The position numbers and the translations under genes were made by a program. A DNA stretch of 64,000 nucleotides from Roseburia intestinalis L1-82 (lineage in GTDB: Bacteria; Bacillota; Clostridia; Lachnospirales; Lachnospiraceae): the NCBI RefSeq assembly GCF_900537995.1, contig NZ_LR027880.1:205001-269000 (forward strand), read 5' to 3'. Below the pieces are notes generated by a model. That model saw only the letters and a program-made list of their open reading frames with translations. It did not search any database and had not been told where the DNA came from. Positions 11,535 through 21,100 of this stretch are shown here, piece by piece (the stretch's first letter is position 1; each line of letters opens with the position of its first letter).

Positions 11535-11600
11535 GGTGGTGGGGATTCCTTTCTTCTGGGGGAAATTGATTTGTGGCATGCGGGGGTTTTGGCGAGCCTT

Positions 11601-11866
11601 CCTGCGGTCTGTATGGCGCCGGAGTGTCCGGGTAAGGCTGAGCCGGTTACCGCTTTTTCGTGTTCCTAAGCGGGCACCTGAACAAAGTGGCGATTTCATG
11701 CTGCTCCCAGAACTCGCTTTTTCGTTTATGGAAAGCCAAAAGTGCATTGAGCTCGGACAACTGTCCGCAGCATGACTTTTTGTTCATGTGCCCGCTAAGG
11801 AACACACAAAAAGCGGTAAGACGGCTCCACCTTACCCGGACACCCCGGCGCCGTACAGACCGCAGG
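11601..11866. repeat. Long imperfect inverted repeat (about 100-bp arms)
   Basis: The left arm 11601-11703 (from CCTGCGGTCTGTA to TTTCATGCTG) is matched as reverse complement by the right arm 11768-11866 (from CAGCATGACTTTT to CAGACCGCAGG), with a loop of about 64 nt. Blocks such as GTGTCCGGGTAAGG, TTACCGCTTTTT and AGCGGGCAC are conserved in both arms. The transcript could fold into one long hairpin. No convincing coding region fits both arms. It could be a miniature transposable element; no target duplication was identified. Confidence 0.8.
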
Positions 11867-12056
11867 GCATGTTGGAAAGCCTTCCGGAAAATATGTGCGG
11901 CAGTCCTTGTAAAATACGATAGGACTGATTCTGCCAACTTTGTTGTTAAGCTCATAATAAGTCAATATCGACCGAAATACAAGTCATTATCTGCCTTGAA
12001 ATAAAAGTGTAAGGTAAGTATGATAGGAATATAAAGAATATAAGAAACGTAAGAGA

Positions 12057-12256
12057 GTTGCCGACAAAACGCGTCAATACCAAGAAGCCGTTGCAGGCAA
12101 AAACGCATCGAAACCAAGAAGCCGTTGCCGACAAAACGCATCAAAACCAAGAAGCCGCTGCCGACAAAACGTATCAAAACCAAGAAGCCGTTGCAGGCAA
12201 AAATGCATCGAAACCAAGAAGCCGTTGCCGACAAAACGCATCAATACGCTGAAAGC
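12057..12256. repeat. Tandem array of six 33/34-bp units
   Basis: Six head-to-tail units begin at 12057, 12090, 12124, 12157, 12190 and 12224. Two subtypes alternate: 33-bp units starting GTTGCCGACAAAACG and 34-bp units starting GTTGCAGGCAAAAA, in the order A B A A B A. Most end in ACCAAGAAGCC. Because A and B differ by one base, no reading frame stays open in register, so the array is not a protein repeat. No spacers are present, so it is not CRISPR. Confidence 0.9.
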
Positions 12257-12332
12257 GCTGCATGCAAAACTCCCCAACAACCTGCATCTGTTGCGAGGGG
12301 GACGCAGATTTAAAAGAAGGTGCTGGGGAGCC

Positions 12333-12376
12333 GTCGGTCCTTAGCGACCGTATTTTGGTCGCTTAGTACCGCTACG
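12333..12376. repeat. Imperfect hairpin with TTAGCGACC arms
   Basis: An imperfect stem built from GGTCCTTAGCGACC and GGTCGCTTAGTACC around a GTATTTT loop. It lies between the two tandem arrays in the leader region of the GH3 gene. It has no T-tract directly after it. Role unknown. Confidence 0.45.
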
Positions 12377-12431
12377 AGCGACACGCAGCGAGAGCGTGCC
12401 TTCGTTAAATCTGTGTATGCCTCACAACATT

Positions 12432-12529
12432 CACAGCCTAAAGAGGAGTTTTGCCTCCAACGCTCACAGCCTAAAGAGGAGTTTTGCCCCAACGCTCACA
12501 GCCTTCGGAAGAGTTTTGCCTCCAACGCC
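12432..12529. repeat. Second tandem array, three 32/33-bp units
   Basis: Three units start at 12432, 12465 and 12497 with the core CACAGCCTAAAGAGGAG then TTTTGCCTCCAACGC. The third is diverged in the middle (CACAGCCTTCGGAAGAG). It ends about 35 nt before the GH3 start codon, so it lies in the 5' leader. Period is nearly the same as that of the 12057 array but the sequence is different. Confidence 0.85.
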
Positions 12530-12564
12530 CACCCACCAAATATTTCAAAAAGGAGCCCACAATC

Positions 12565-14982
12565 ATGGAAAAATGGCAAAGATCACTTTATCAACCCAAC
12601 CTCCCTCTCGGAGCTGACGGCACCAAAGTCACCGCCTCAAAAGCACACATCACCCTGTCAAAAGAAGCCGCCAAAGAAGGCATGGTTCTTCTAAAGAACA
12701 ATGAAAGCCTTCTCCCATTTCAGGCAGGCACCAAACTCGCCCTGTTTGGAAAAGGCAGTTTTGACTATGTCAAGGGTGGTGGCGGAAGCGGAGATGTAAC
12801 CGTTGCTTATACGACAAATTTGTATGAGGGATTCAAGAAGCTGCCGGAAAAAGTAGAAGTGTATGAGGCACTCTCTGATTATTACCGTAAAGAGGTAGAA
12901 AAACAGTACGAGGCAGGAGCAGAACCGGGAATGACAGTAGAGCCTGCGTTTCCGGAAGAAACTGCAAAAAAAGCGAGAGCGTACACGGACACGGCAGTGA
13001 TCTGCATCAGCCGTTTTTCCGGGGAAGGCTGGGACAGAAAGAGTTCTTATGATAAGGAGATGGATGAGTCGGTACAGACAGATCCGCTGCTGGAAAAGGC
13101 AGAGCGCATTTTTCCGGACGGAGACTTTTACCTGACGAAGGAAGAGAGCGCGATGGTGGAACAGGTGCAGCAGTTGTTCCCGAAGGTGGCAGTCGTTATG
13201 AATGTCGGCGGCATGGTCGATACGGACTGGTTTGCAGAAAATGAAAAAATTCAGGCGGTGCTGATGGCATGGCAGGGGGGTATGGAAGGCGGAAGCGCAG
13301 CAGCAGAGCTTCTGTGCGGCGTCGGCAGTCCATCCGGAAAACTTTCCGACACATTTGCAAAGAAACTGGAAGACTATCCGTCATCGGAGACATTCCATGA
13401 ATCGGTAAAATATGTCGATTATAAAGAAGATATCTACGTCGGCTACCGCTATTTTGAGACAATACCGGGGGCTGATAAAGCCGTCAATTATCCGTTTGGC
13501 TACGGTCTTTCCTACACGACTTTCGAGCGTGCGTTAGTATCTGCGGAAGAAAAACAGGGTGTGATCCGCGTGCGTGTCAATGTGACCAACACCGGAAAAT
13601 ATCCGGGAAAAGAAGTCATGCAGTTATATGCGCAGGCACCGCAGGGCGTACTTGGAAAGGCAAAGAGAGTCCTTGCAGCATTTGAAAAAACACGACTGTT
13701 AGCACAGGGAGAAACGCAGCTTCTGACGTTAGAGGCACCGGTGGCACAGCTTGCATCCTATGATGATCTGGGAAAAATTCAGAAATCTGCCTATGTGCTG
13801 GAAAAAGGTAAGTATCAGTTTTATCTTGGCACGTCCGTGCGGGAAACAGAGCAGGTATTTTGTTTTACGATGCCAGAGGATACCGTAACAGAGCAGCTTA
13901 CCGCAAAACTGGTTCCGACTTTACTTGCGGAGCGCATGCTCTCCGATGGAAGTTTTGAAAAACTGCCGCAGTCCGAACCGAATGATCCGGATTACTCCGC
14001 AATCAAACGTGTTCCGAGGGAGGAAAGCGATGGATTTTCACCGGCTGTCCGCGCACTGCCGGGACATCAGATCTGGTCACAGCCGTATAAGAAAGACGCA
14101 CATATTTTTATGGAAGTTGCAGAAGGAAAGATCACGCTGGATGAATTTGTGACACAGATGACGGATGAGGAACTTGCGCATATTTTAGGCGGACAGCCGA
14201 ATACCGGTGTGGCAAATACATTTGGATTTGGAAATATGCCGGAGTATGGAATCCCGAATATTATGACGGCGGACGGACCTGCCGGACTCCGCATTGAGAA
14301 AAAATGCGGCGTAGTTACGACGGCGTGGCCGTGTGCGACACTTTTAGCATGTACCTGGAACCCGGATATGTTATATCAGGTTGGTGCAGCAGGTGCCGCT
14401 GAGGTGAAGGAAAATAACATTGCCGTCTGGCTGACGCCTGCGGTCAATATCCACAGAAGTCCGCTTTGCGGAAGAAACTTCGAGTATTATTCCGAAGACC
14501 CGTATCTGACCGGGAAAATGGCATCTGCAATGGTAAAGGGAATCCAGTCAAAACATATTGCCGCGACGGTCAAACATTTTGCATGCAACAATAAGGAGAC
14601 AAACCGTAAGGAAAGCGATTCCAGAGTGTCCGAGCGGGCAGCAAGGGAGATTTATTTAAAGGCGTTTGAGATTATCGTAAAAGAGGCAGATCCGTGGTGC
14701 ATTATGTCATCTTACAATATCGTAAACGGACACAGAACTTCTGAAAACCGTGAACTTTTAGAGGACATCTTAAGAGGTGAGTGGAATTATCAGGGAATGG
14801 TCACGACCGACTGGTGGACAAGCGGTGAGCATTATAAAGAAGTAAAAGCGGGAAATGACATCAAGATGGCATGTGGATTTCCGGAGAGTCTGCTCCGTGC
14901 AAAAGAAGCAGGAGTGCTGACAAGAGAAGAGATGGAGATCTGCGCAAAGCGTATTTTAGGATTAATACTGAAAATCGACTGA
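12565..14982 (+). CDS. GH3 beta-glucosidase, circularly permuted domain order
   Basis: An 805-residue protein, probably cytoplasmic since no signal peptide is seen. The usual GH3 order is reversed: the alpha/beta sandwich comes first (EGMVLLKNNESLLPF near residue 35), then a fibronectin III-like domain (about 330-430), then the TIM barrel with TADGPAGLR, CGRNFEYYSEDPYLTG and KHFACNNKETNR. The nucleophile is Asp749 in VTTDWW. The family releases terminal beta-linked glucose from oligosaccharides. Start ATG 12565 follows AGGAG by 9 nt; an upstream extension would be encoded by the tandem repeats. First of two paralogous permuted GH3 genes next to a mannanase. Confidence 0.93.
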   Translation: MEKWQRSLYQPNLPLGADGTKVTASKAHITLSKEAAKEGMVLLKNNESLLPFQAGTKLALFGKGSFDYVKGGGGSGDVTVAYTTNLYEGFKKLPEKVEVYEALSDYYRKEVEKQYEAGAEPGMTVEPAFPEETAKKARAYTDTAVICISRFSGEGWDRKSSYDKEMDESVQTDPLLEKAERIFPDGDFYLTKEESAMVEQVQQLFPKVAVVMNVGGMVDTDWFAENEKIQAVLMAWQGGMEGGSAAAELLCGVGSPSGKLSDTFAKKLEDYPSSETFHESVKYVDYKEDIYVGYRYFETIPGADKAVNYPFGYGLSYTTFERALVSAEEKQGVIRVRVNVTNTGKYPGKEVMQLYAQAPQGVLGKAKRVLAAFEKTRLLAQGETQLLTLEAPVAQLASYDDLGKIQKSAYVLEKGKYQFYLGTSVRETEQVFCFTMPEDTVTEQLTAKLVPTLLAERMLSDGSFEKLPQSEPNDPDYSAIKRVPREESDGFSPAVRALPGHQIWSQPYKKDAHIFMEVAEGKITLDEFVTQMTDEELAHILGGQPNTGVANTFGFGNMPEYGIPNIMTADGPAGLRIEKKCGVVTTAWPCATLLACTWNPDMLYQVGAAGAAEVKENNIAVWLTPAVNIHRSPLCGRNFEYYSEDPYLTGKMASAMVKGIQSKHIAATVKHFACNNKETNRKESDSRVSERAAREIYLKAFEIIVKEADPWCIMSSYNIVNGHRTSENRELLEDILRGEWNYQGMVTTDWWTSGEHYKEVKAGNDIKMACGFPESLLRAKEAGVLTREEMEICAKRILGLILKID

Positions 14983-15047
14983 GATCAGACGAAAAACAAT
15001 CATAGACAAAAATAATGACAGGCTAAAAAGATAACAACAGATATATA

Positions 15048-15072
15048 GTGTGAAAAATAAGATTTTTCACAC
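15048..15072. promoter_or_regulatory. Palindrome GTGTGAAAAAT..ATTTTTCACAC in GH3 leader
   Basis: A perfect 11-bp inverted repeat with a 3-nt AAG centre, about 100 nt before the second GH3 gene. A nearly identical palindrome precedes the GH53 galactanase (26902-26923). It may be a protein binding site or an RNA hairpin in the leader. It lacks a T-tract on the plus strand. Confidence 0.5.
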
Positions 15073-15107
15073 GCAAGATTTGTGCTTACGCACAAACTTG
15101 AGATGCA

Positions 15108-15128
15108 AATGAAAACGTTGTTTTCATT
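15108..15128. promoter_or_regulatory. LacI/CcpA-like palindrome before second GH3 gene
   Basis: The segment AATGAAAACG/TTGTTTTCATT is an inverted repeat with a central CG-containing core, resembling operators of LacI-family regulators and catabolite-response elements. It is about 40 nt upstream of the start codon. Alternatively it is only a leader hairpin. Confidence 0.4.
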
Positions 15129-15169
15129 GAAAGACAGCGCAAGAATGGAGATTAAAATGGAGGATTATC

Positions 15170-17974
15170 ATGGGTAACAGTGGAATCGGTGTTCCGCTGC
15201 CGGAACTGGCAGCATACTGCAGAGAGGCAGCGGCAGAGGGAGCCGTGCTTTTAAAGAATGAGGGGCATATGCTTCCGATCAAAAAGGATGAGACAGTTTC
15301 TATTTTCGGAAGAAGCCAGATCGAATATTACCGGAGCGGAACCGGTTCAGGTGGAGCGGTCAATGTGCCGTATGTCAAAAATATTTTAGACGGAATCAAA
15401 GAAAATAATGCTTTTCCTGTAAATGAGGATCTGGTAGAAACCTATAAAGAATGGTTAAAGGAGCATCCGTTTGACAATGGAGGCGGTGGATGGGCGGCAG
15501 AGCCGTGGCATCAGGAAGAGATGGAGATCACCGACGAGATCGCACGCCGCGCAGCAGAAAAGTCTGAAAAAGCAATTTTTCTGATCGGAAGAACTGCCGG
15601 TGAGGATAAAGATTACGAGGACACGGAAGGCAGTTATCTTCTGACAAAACGGGAGAAAGAAAATCTTCGTGTTGTAACAAAATATTTTAACGAAGTGGCA
15701 GTGCTTTTAAATGTGTCTAACATCATTGATATGAGCTGGACGAAAGATGCGGCATATCAGGATCACATCAAAGCGATTCTTTACATCTGGCAGGGTGGTA
15801 TGGAAGGCGCGAACGCCGTTGCAGATCTGTTATCGGGCAGAGTGACACCATCCGGAAAACTGACGGATACGATCGCGGAGAAACTTTCTGATTACCCGGC
15901 AGCAGACCATTTTGGAAGTAAGACAGAAAATATTTATGCGGAAGATATCTATGTCGGCTACCGTTATTTTGAGACATTCGCACCGGAAAAAGTAATGTAT
16001 GAGTTTGGTTTCGGTTTATCTTATACGGAATTTTCCATGGAGATGGTAAAAGCGGAGAGTACAGGAAATGGAAAAGATGCAAAGATCGCACTCAGTATCC
16101 GTGTGAAAAATACCGGGGCAGCAGCCGGAAAAGAGGCTGCACAGGTTTATGTGTCCGCCCCACAGGGACAGCTTGGAAAACCGGCAAGGGTATTGTGCGG
16201 ATTTGCAAAGACAAAACTGCTTGCTCCGGGCGAGGAGGAAGTACTTGAACTTACCATTCCGGTAAGCCGGTTTGCTTCCTATGACGACAGCGGTGTGACT
16301 GGTCATAAGTCCTGCTATGTCTTAGAGGAAGGTCTGTATAAGATCTATGTTGGAAACAGCGTCAGATGCACAGAAAAAGCCAATGTGGACGGAAAAGGCG
16401 GTTATGAGGTTTCTTCCTGTATCGTCACAGAGGAGTTGGAGGAGGCGCTTGCGCCGACAAAAGAATTTTTGCGTCTTAAGACAGGCAGACAAAAGGAGGA
16501 CGGGGTGTTTGCCCGTGCATATGAAAAAGCACCACAGCAGATGGTTGATCTGGCAGAGCGGATCAAAAGCCGTCTGCCAAAAGAACTGCCACAGACCGGA
16601 AATAAAGGAATTACCTTACAGGCGGTTGCAGAGAATATCAAAAATGGCAGCAGTGTGGAAGAAGAATTGGACGCATTTGTAGCACAGTTTACCAACGAGG
16701 AGTTAGCCGTGATCGTCCGCGGCGAGGGAATGAGCAGCCCGAAGGTAACACCGGGTACAGCATCCGCATTTGGCGGTGTCAGCGACAGCCTGCATGGTTA
16801 TGGCATCCCGATTGCCTGCGCATCCGATGGCCCGTCCGGCATCCGTATGGAGAGCGGATTAAAGGCAACACAGCTCCCGATCGGAACACTCCTTGCATGT
16901 TCCTTTAATATTCCAATGATGGAAGAATTATATCAGATGGAAGGCAGGGAATTAGTTGGAAACGAGATCGACACCCTGCTTGGACCGGGAATCAATATCC
17001 ACCGCTATCCATTAAATGGACGTAACTTTGAGTATTTCAGTGAAGATCCGCTTGTGACAGGACAGTTTGCGGCGGCAATGACAAGGGGAATCCGAAGTGC
17101 CGGTTCTTCTGCGACCGTGAAACATTTTGCAGCGAATAATCAGGAGACGGAAAGACATAATGTAAACTCCGTTGTATCTGAGCGGGCACTCCGTGAAATC
17201 TATCTGAAAGGCTTTGAGATTGCCGTGAAAGAGGGAAATGCAAATTCGATCATGACCTCTTACAACCCGGTCAACGGACACTGGACGGCATCCAATTATG
17301 ACTTAAATACGACGATCCTGCGTGGCGAGTGGGGATATCAGGGAATTGTTATGACAGACTGGTGGGCAAAGATGAATGACGTTGTAAACGGCGGGGAGGC
17401 AGACCGCAGATACACCTCATTCATGGTTCGTGCACAGAATGACTTATACATGGTAGTCAACAATAATGGTGCTGCCATCAACGCAGCGGGCGATGATACC
17501 GTAGAAGCGTTGGAGGCGGGAAAACTCACTGTTGGAGAGTTACAGCGCTGTGCGAAAAACATCTGCCGTTTCCTGCTTGGAACACCTGTGATGAAACGTC
17601 CGTTAAAAGATTTTGATCCACTGCTTACAGTTACTGCAAAAGAAGCAGTAAATACAGACGAAAAGCAGGTCTGTGCACTGCAGAGCGGAAACCGGATCGA
17701 GGCAGGAAAGTTTGAAAACACAGTCCTTTATGTGGAAAAAGAAAGCATTTTAAACGTTAATGCACATTTCTGTTTCCCGGTGGAAGGATTAGCACAGGGA
17801 GCTGCCAATCTGTATCTGAATGGAGAACTGATGGCAACCGTCCAGACAGGTGGAACCGGAGAGCGTTTCCTGACACAGCGGATGTGTCGTGTGAAATTTA
17901 TGCCGGGGTATTATGAACTGAAAGCAGAGTATGTGACATCGGAACTGAAGTTGGACTGGATTGAGTTAGAGTAA
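15170..17974 (+). CDS. GH3 beta-glucosidase-type enzyme, permuted, with C-terminal accessory domain
   Basis: A 934-residue paralogue of the preceding gene with the same inverted domain order: alpha/beta sandwich (EGAVLLKNEGHMLPI near residue 23), fibronectin III-like domain, then TIM barrel (CASDGPSGIRMESG, NGRNFEYFSEDPLVTG, KHFAANNQETERHN). The nucleophile is Asp730 in VMTDWW. It has about 130 extra C-terminal residues (from LLTVTAKEAVNT to LDWIELE) with a beta-sandwich character, possibly carbohydrate-binding. No signal peptide. RBS GGAGG 6 nt before ATG. Probably acts on imported gluco- or glucomanno-oligosaccharides; exact specificity cannot be read from sequence. Confidence 0.93.
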   Translation: MGNSGIGVPLPELAAYCREAAAEGAVLLKNEGHMLPIKKDETVSIFGRSQIEYYRSGTGSGGAVNVPYVKNILDGIKENNAFPVNEDLVETYKEWLKEHPFDNGGGGWAAEPWHQEEMEITDEIARRAAEKSEKAIFLIGRTAGEDKDYEDTEGSYLLTKREKENLRVVTKYFNEVAVLLNVSNIIDMSWTKDAAYQDHIKAILYIWQGGMEGANAVADLLSGRVTPSGKLTDTIAEKLSDYPAADHFGSKTENIYAEDIYVGYRYFETFAPEKVMYEFGFGLSYTEFSMEMVKAESTGNGKDAKIALSIRVKNTGAAAGKEAAQVYVSAPQGQLGKPARVLCGFAKTKLLAPGEEEVLELTIPVSRFASYDDSGVTGHKSCYVLEEGLYKIYVGNSVRCTEKANVDGKGGYEVSSCIVTEELEEALAPTKEFLRLKTGRQKEDGVFARAYEKAPQQMVDLAERIKSRLPKELPQTGNKGITLQAVAENIKNGSSVEEELDAFVAQFTNEELAVIVRGEGMSSPKVTPGTASAFGGVSDSLHGYGIPIACASDGPSGIRMESGLKATQLPIGTLLACSFNIPMMEELYQMEGRELVGNEIDTLLGPGINIHRYPLNGRNFEYFSEDPLVTGQFAAAMTRGIRSAGSSATVKHFAANNQETERHNVNSVVSERALREIYLKGFEIAVKEGNANSIMTSYNPVNGHWTASNYDLNTTILRGEWGYQGIVMTDWWAKMNDVVNGGEADRRYTSFMVRAQNDLYMVVNNNGAAINAAGDDTVEALEAGKLTVGELQRCAKNICRFLLGTPVMKRPLKDFDPLLTVTAKEAVNTDEKQVCALQSGNRIEAGKFENTVLYVEKESILNVNAHFCFPVEGLAQGAANLYLNGELMATVQTGGTGERFLTQRMCRVKFMPGYYELKAEYVTSELKLDWIELE

Positions 17975-18089
17975 AATTTATTATCTGAATTTATAAAGTA
18001 AAAGTATACAATTTTAATCTCATAAAACAACTTAAAAAAGCAAAAATTAAGTAAAAACTCTGAAAATTTACAAACTAATATAATCTTAA

Positions 18090-18119
18090 TTGACAATGTT
18101 TTTTAAAGTAACATATAAT
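18090..18119 (+). promoter_or_regulatory. Sigma-A promoter of the GH26 gene
   Basis: A consensus -35 TTGACA (18090-18095), 18-nt spacer and consensus -10 TATAAT (18114-18119). It lies 47 nt upstream of the start codon. Confidence 0.8.
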
Positions 18120-18166
18120 TAAAAGACAAAGTGCATAAAGCTAATAAATGTATTGGAGGTAAGTTT

Positions 18167-21100
18167 ATGAGAAAACGTTTTATGGGAAAACGACTTGCAG
18201 CCGCTCTTTTAGCGGCTGCAGTTGCGTTTTCAAGCGGCAATTTTGCAGGGGGATACGAGTATGTCTATGCGGCAGAAGCGAGTGTGTTTTATACCGGGAC
18301 AAACACAGTAACAAAAGACAAACTGGATCTTGCAACAGAGGATTGGGATAATCCGCCAATGATCACTTATGATGAAAGTATTGCAGATTGTGTGACAACG
18401 AAAGATTTCACAATGAAGGCAGATATTACACTGGATGATGAGGCGTACGCATCATTGGGTACCGGGGAAAGTTACTTAAAGGTTCAGGGTATCGTGAAGC
18501 TGGGAAGTGAGTGGACATGGACAGACAGTCAGGATATCCCGTATTTACAGCAGAGCAGTTTTTCAGAAGATACACATAAAACAACGATTACGATCAAGTT
18601 TGAGGATAAGGATGCAGATGATTTAAAAGGTGTATATTTCCGACTGATTGGTCAGGGCTTTTCAGGAACATGTACATTTTCCAATGTTACATTAAGCGGT
18701 GTGGCAGAAGCGCAGCCGGAACTGCCTGCAAAAGATCCGAGTGTGATCGATGATTTTGAATCTGCAGAGACAGGAAGCAGTGCAGGCTGGGAGCAGGAAG
18801 GCGGCTGGCAGTACGACAATGCGGTAGGAATCAGTGTAGCTGAATTTCAGGGAAGCAAAATGTTAAAGGCAGATCTCGATTATACCGGTTGTGAAGGTTT
18901 TACATGGAGTGAGGCAAAGATTAAAAAGTCGTTTGCAGAAGGACTCGATGTATCGGCTTATAATGTTTTAAGCTATGAAATGATCTATCCGGAAGCTTTT
19001 GACGGTTCTTTTAAGGCAAAGATTTTTGCAAAAAACGGAGCAGATGATGTGGAGATCATCAACAAAGAAGCAAAGATCGAAACGTCAGATCTCGGTGACG
19101 GATATAAGAAAGCAGTGGTCACTGTCAAATTCTCACCAAACACTGCAAAGATCACGGATCTGATGATTGGAACAGTTGGTGTGAGCACTGCCTTTTTGGG
19201 AAGCGTATATCTGGATAACCTGACTTTATCCCAGTATAATGCAGCGGGCGATTATACGGAGATCACAGAGACGGCAGGAGAGGCTGTGCTTGCAGATACG
19301 TCCAGTATGCCGGAAGAAGTAACACTTTCGGATGTGAATGCATCAGGTTCAGCAAAAGCGTTATATGCATATTTAAAAGGACTGGATGCTGCTGACCAGG
19401 TATTATTCGGACATCAGAATGACACAAGCAAGCATGTTTCAACCAGAGACGGTGTCTATTCGGATACAAAGGACGTGACCGGAAGTATTAGTGGTCTGGT
19501 CGGAATCGATTCGCTGGCACTGACAGGCGTGGAACTTGGAATTGATAACGTAGATGATGCAGTTCAGAAATCTATCGAGATCAGCAAGGCAGCAGCTGCA
19601 GAGGGTGCAATCATTACATTATCCACCCATATGCCGAATATGAGCAATGAAAAAATCATTGCAACACCGGATGCGGCGAGAAAATATGATTTTTCACAGT
19701 GTGATTTTTCGGAGGCAAAAGACCTGAGCAATAACTGCTCCGCAGAAGTACTTCCGGGTGGAAAATACAATGCGCAGTTTACAACCTATCTTGATATCAT
19801 TGCAGATTACGCAAACGGACTTGGCGATATTCCTGTTTTATTCCGTCCATTCCATGAAAATACAGGCGGATGGTTCTGGTGGGGTGCTGCGACAACCGAT
19901 AAAGAGACATACCGTGCGCTGTTCCAGTACACACAGGATTATCTGGCATCAAAGGGAGTACACAACTTTATTTATGTATATTCCCCAAATGGTCCGTTAA
20001 CTTCAGAGGAAGAGTATATGGACCGCTATCCGGGCGATGACTGTGTGGATATCGTTGCATTTGATTACTATGATGATTACAATACTTATCCGGCAGAATA
20101 TTCCGGCGAGTTTGTGGACAATTTAAAGAAAACCTGTCAGGTGGTAAAGAATATTGCAGACGCAAAAGGAAAAGTAGCTGCAATTTCCGAAACCGGTGTA
20201 AGGGTGATGAAGGCCGATGGATCGGATAATGAAGGAATTTTAGTAAAAGGAAATCCGATCGCAGGACACAACTGGTACAAACAGGTTAATCAGGTGGCAG
20301 TTGACACCGGAATGCCGTACTTCTTACTGTGGGCAAATTTTGGAGACACCAACTTTTATGTCCCATATAAATATGATGATACCCACGGACAGGAACTGAT
20401 CAACGAGTTTATTGAATTCTACAATGAAAAATCTTCTGTTTTTGCGAATGGAACAAACTTTTACGGAAATGCAGACCAGAAAGAAGTAAGAAATGTAAAT
20501 CAGGGAAATGCAGCAGGTTATTTTGCCAATGTTTTCTCTAAGATGGCAATCACAAGTGCATTTACTTTAAAAGCAAATGTGAGAAATGCACAGAGTGTAA
20601 GTTTTGTGCTGACAAACCCGGATACAAATACAGAAAAAACGATCACGGCAGAGAAAACGGAAGAATCCGGTGCTTACGAAGGTGTGCTGTCTGCGGATAT
20701 TCTGAGTGCACTTGGAACAACGGATACCGGTAAGATCAGCCTTGTGGCAGATGGCAAAACACTTGTGACTGTTTCCTATATCAGTTTTGGAAAAGAAAAG
20801 GAAACACTTGCAAAGAATGTCATTGAAAATTTTGAATTATACTATGATGACAATGACTACCTGAATGGAACTTTTACAGAAAATTCAGCAGCAAACTGCA
20901 GTTCTTCCTTTGTATTAGATAAGGATCATAAAGCAGAAGGTGTTTACGGAGGTGCATTTACTTATCAGCTTAAGACGGGCGGACCGGAAGTATGGACCGG
21001 ACGTATGAAAGGTTTAAGCACAAACGATTACAGCGAATACAATGCGGTCAGCATGTGGGTAAAACCGGATGGAAAAGGACAGAAACTGGTAGTTCAGCTT

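Noticed and set aside
11647..12004. Open frames on both strands over the long inverted repeat
   Set aside because: Both arms produce mirrored Arg/Ser-rich peptides because of the inverted repeat; no start signals and no family resemblance.
12058..12313. Short repeat-rich proteins (NQEA-type repeats)
   Set aside because: The 33/34-bp unit alternation breaks the frame from unit to unit, so the repeats are not maintained as protein.
12057..12529. Possible CRISPR array from regular 33-bp repeats
   Set aside because: Units abut with no unique spacers, and no cas genes are present.
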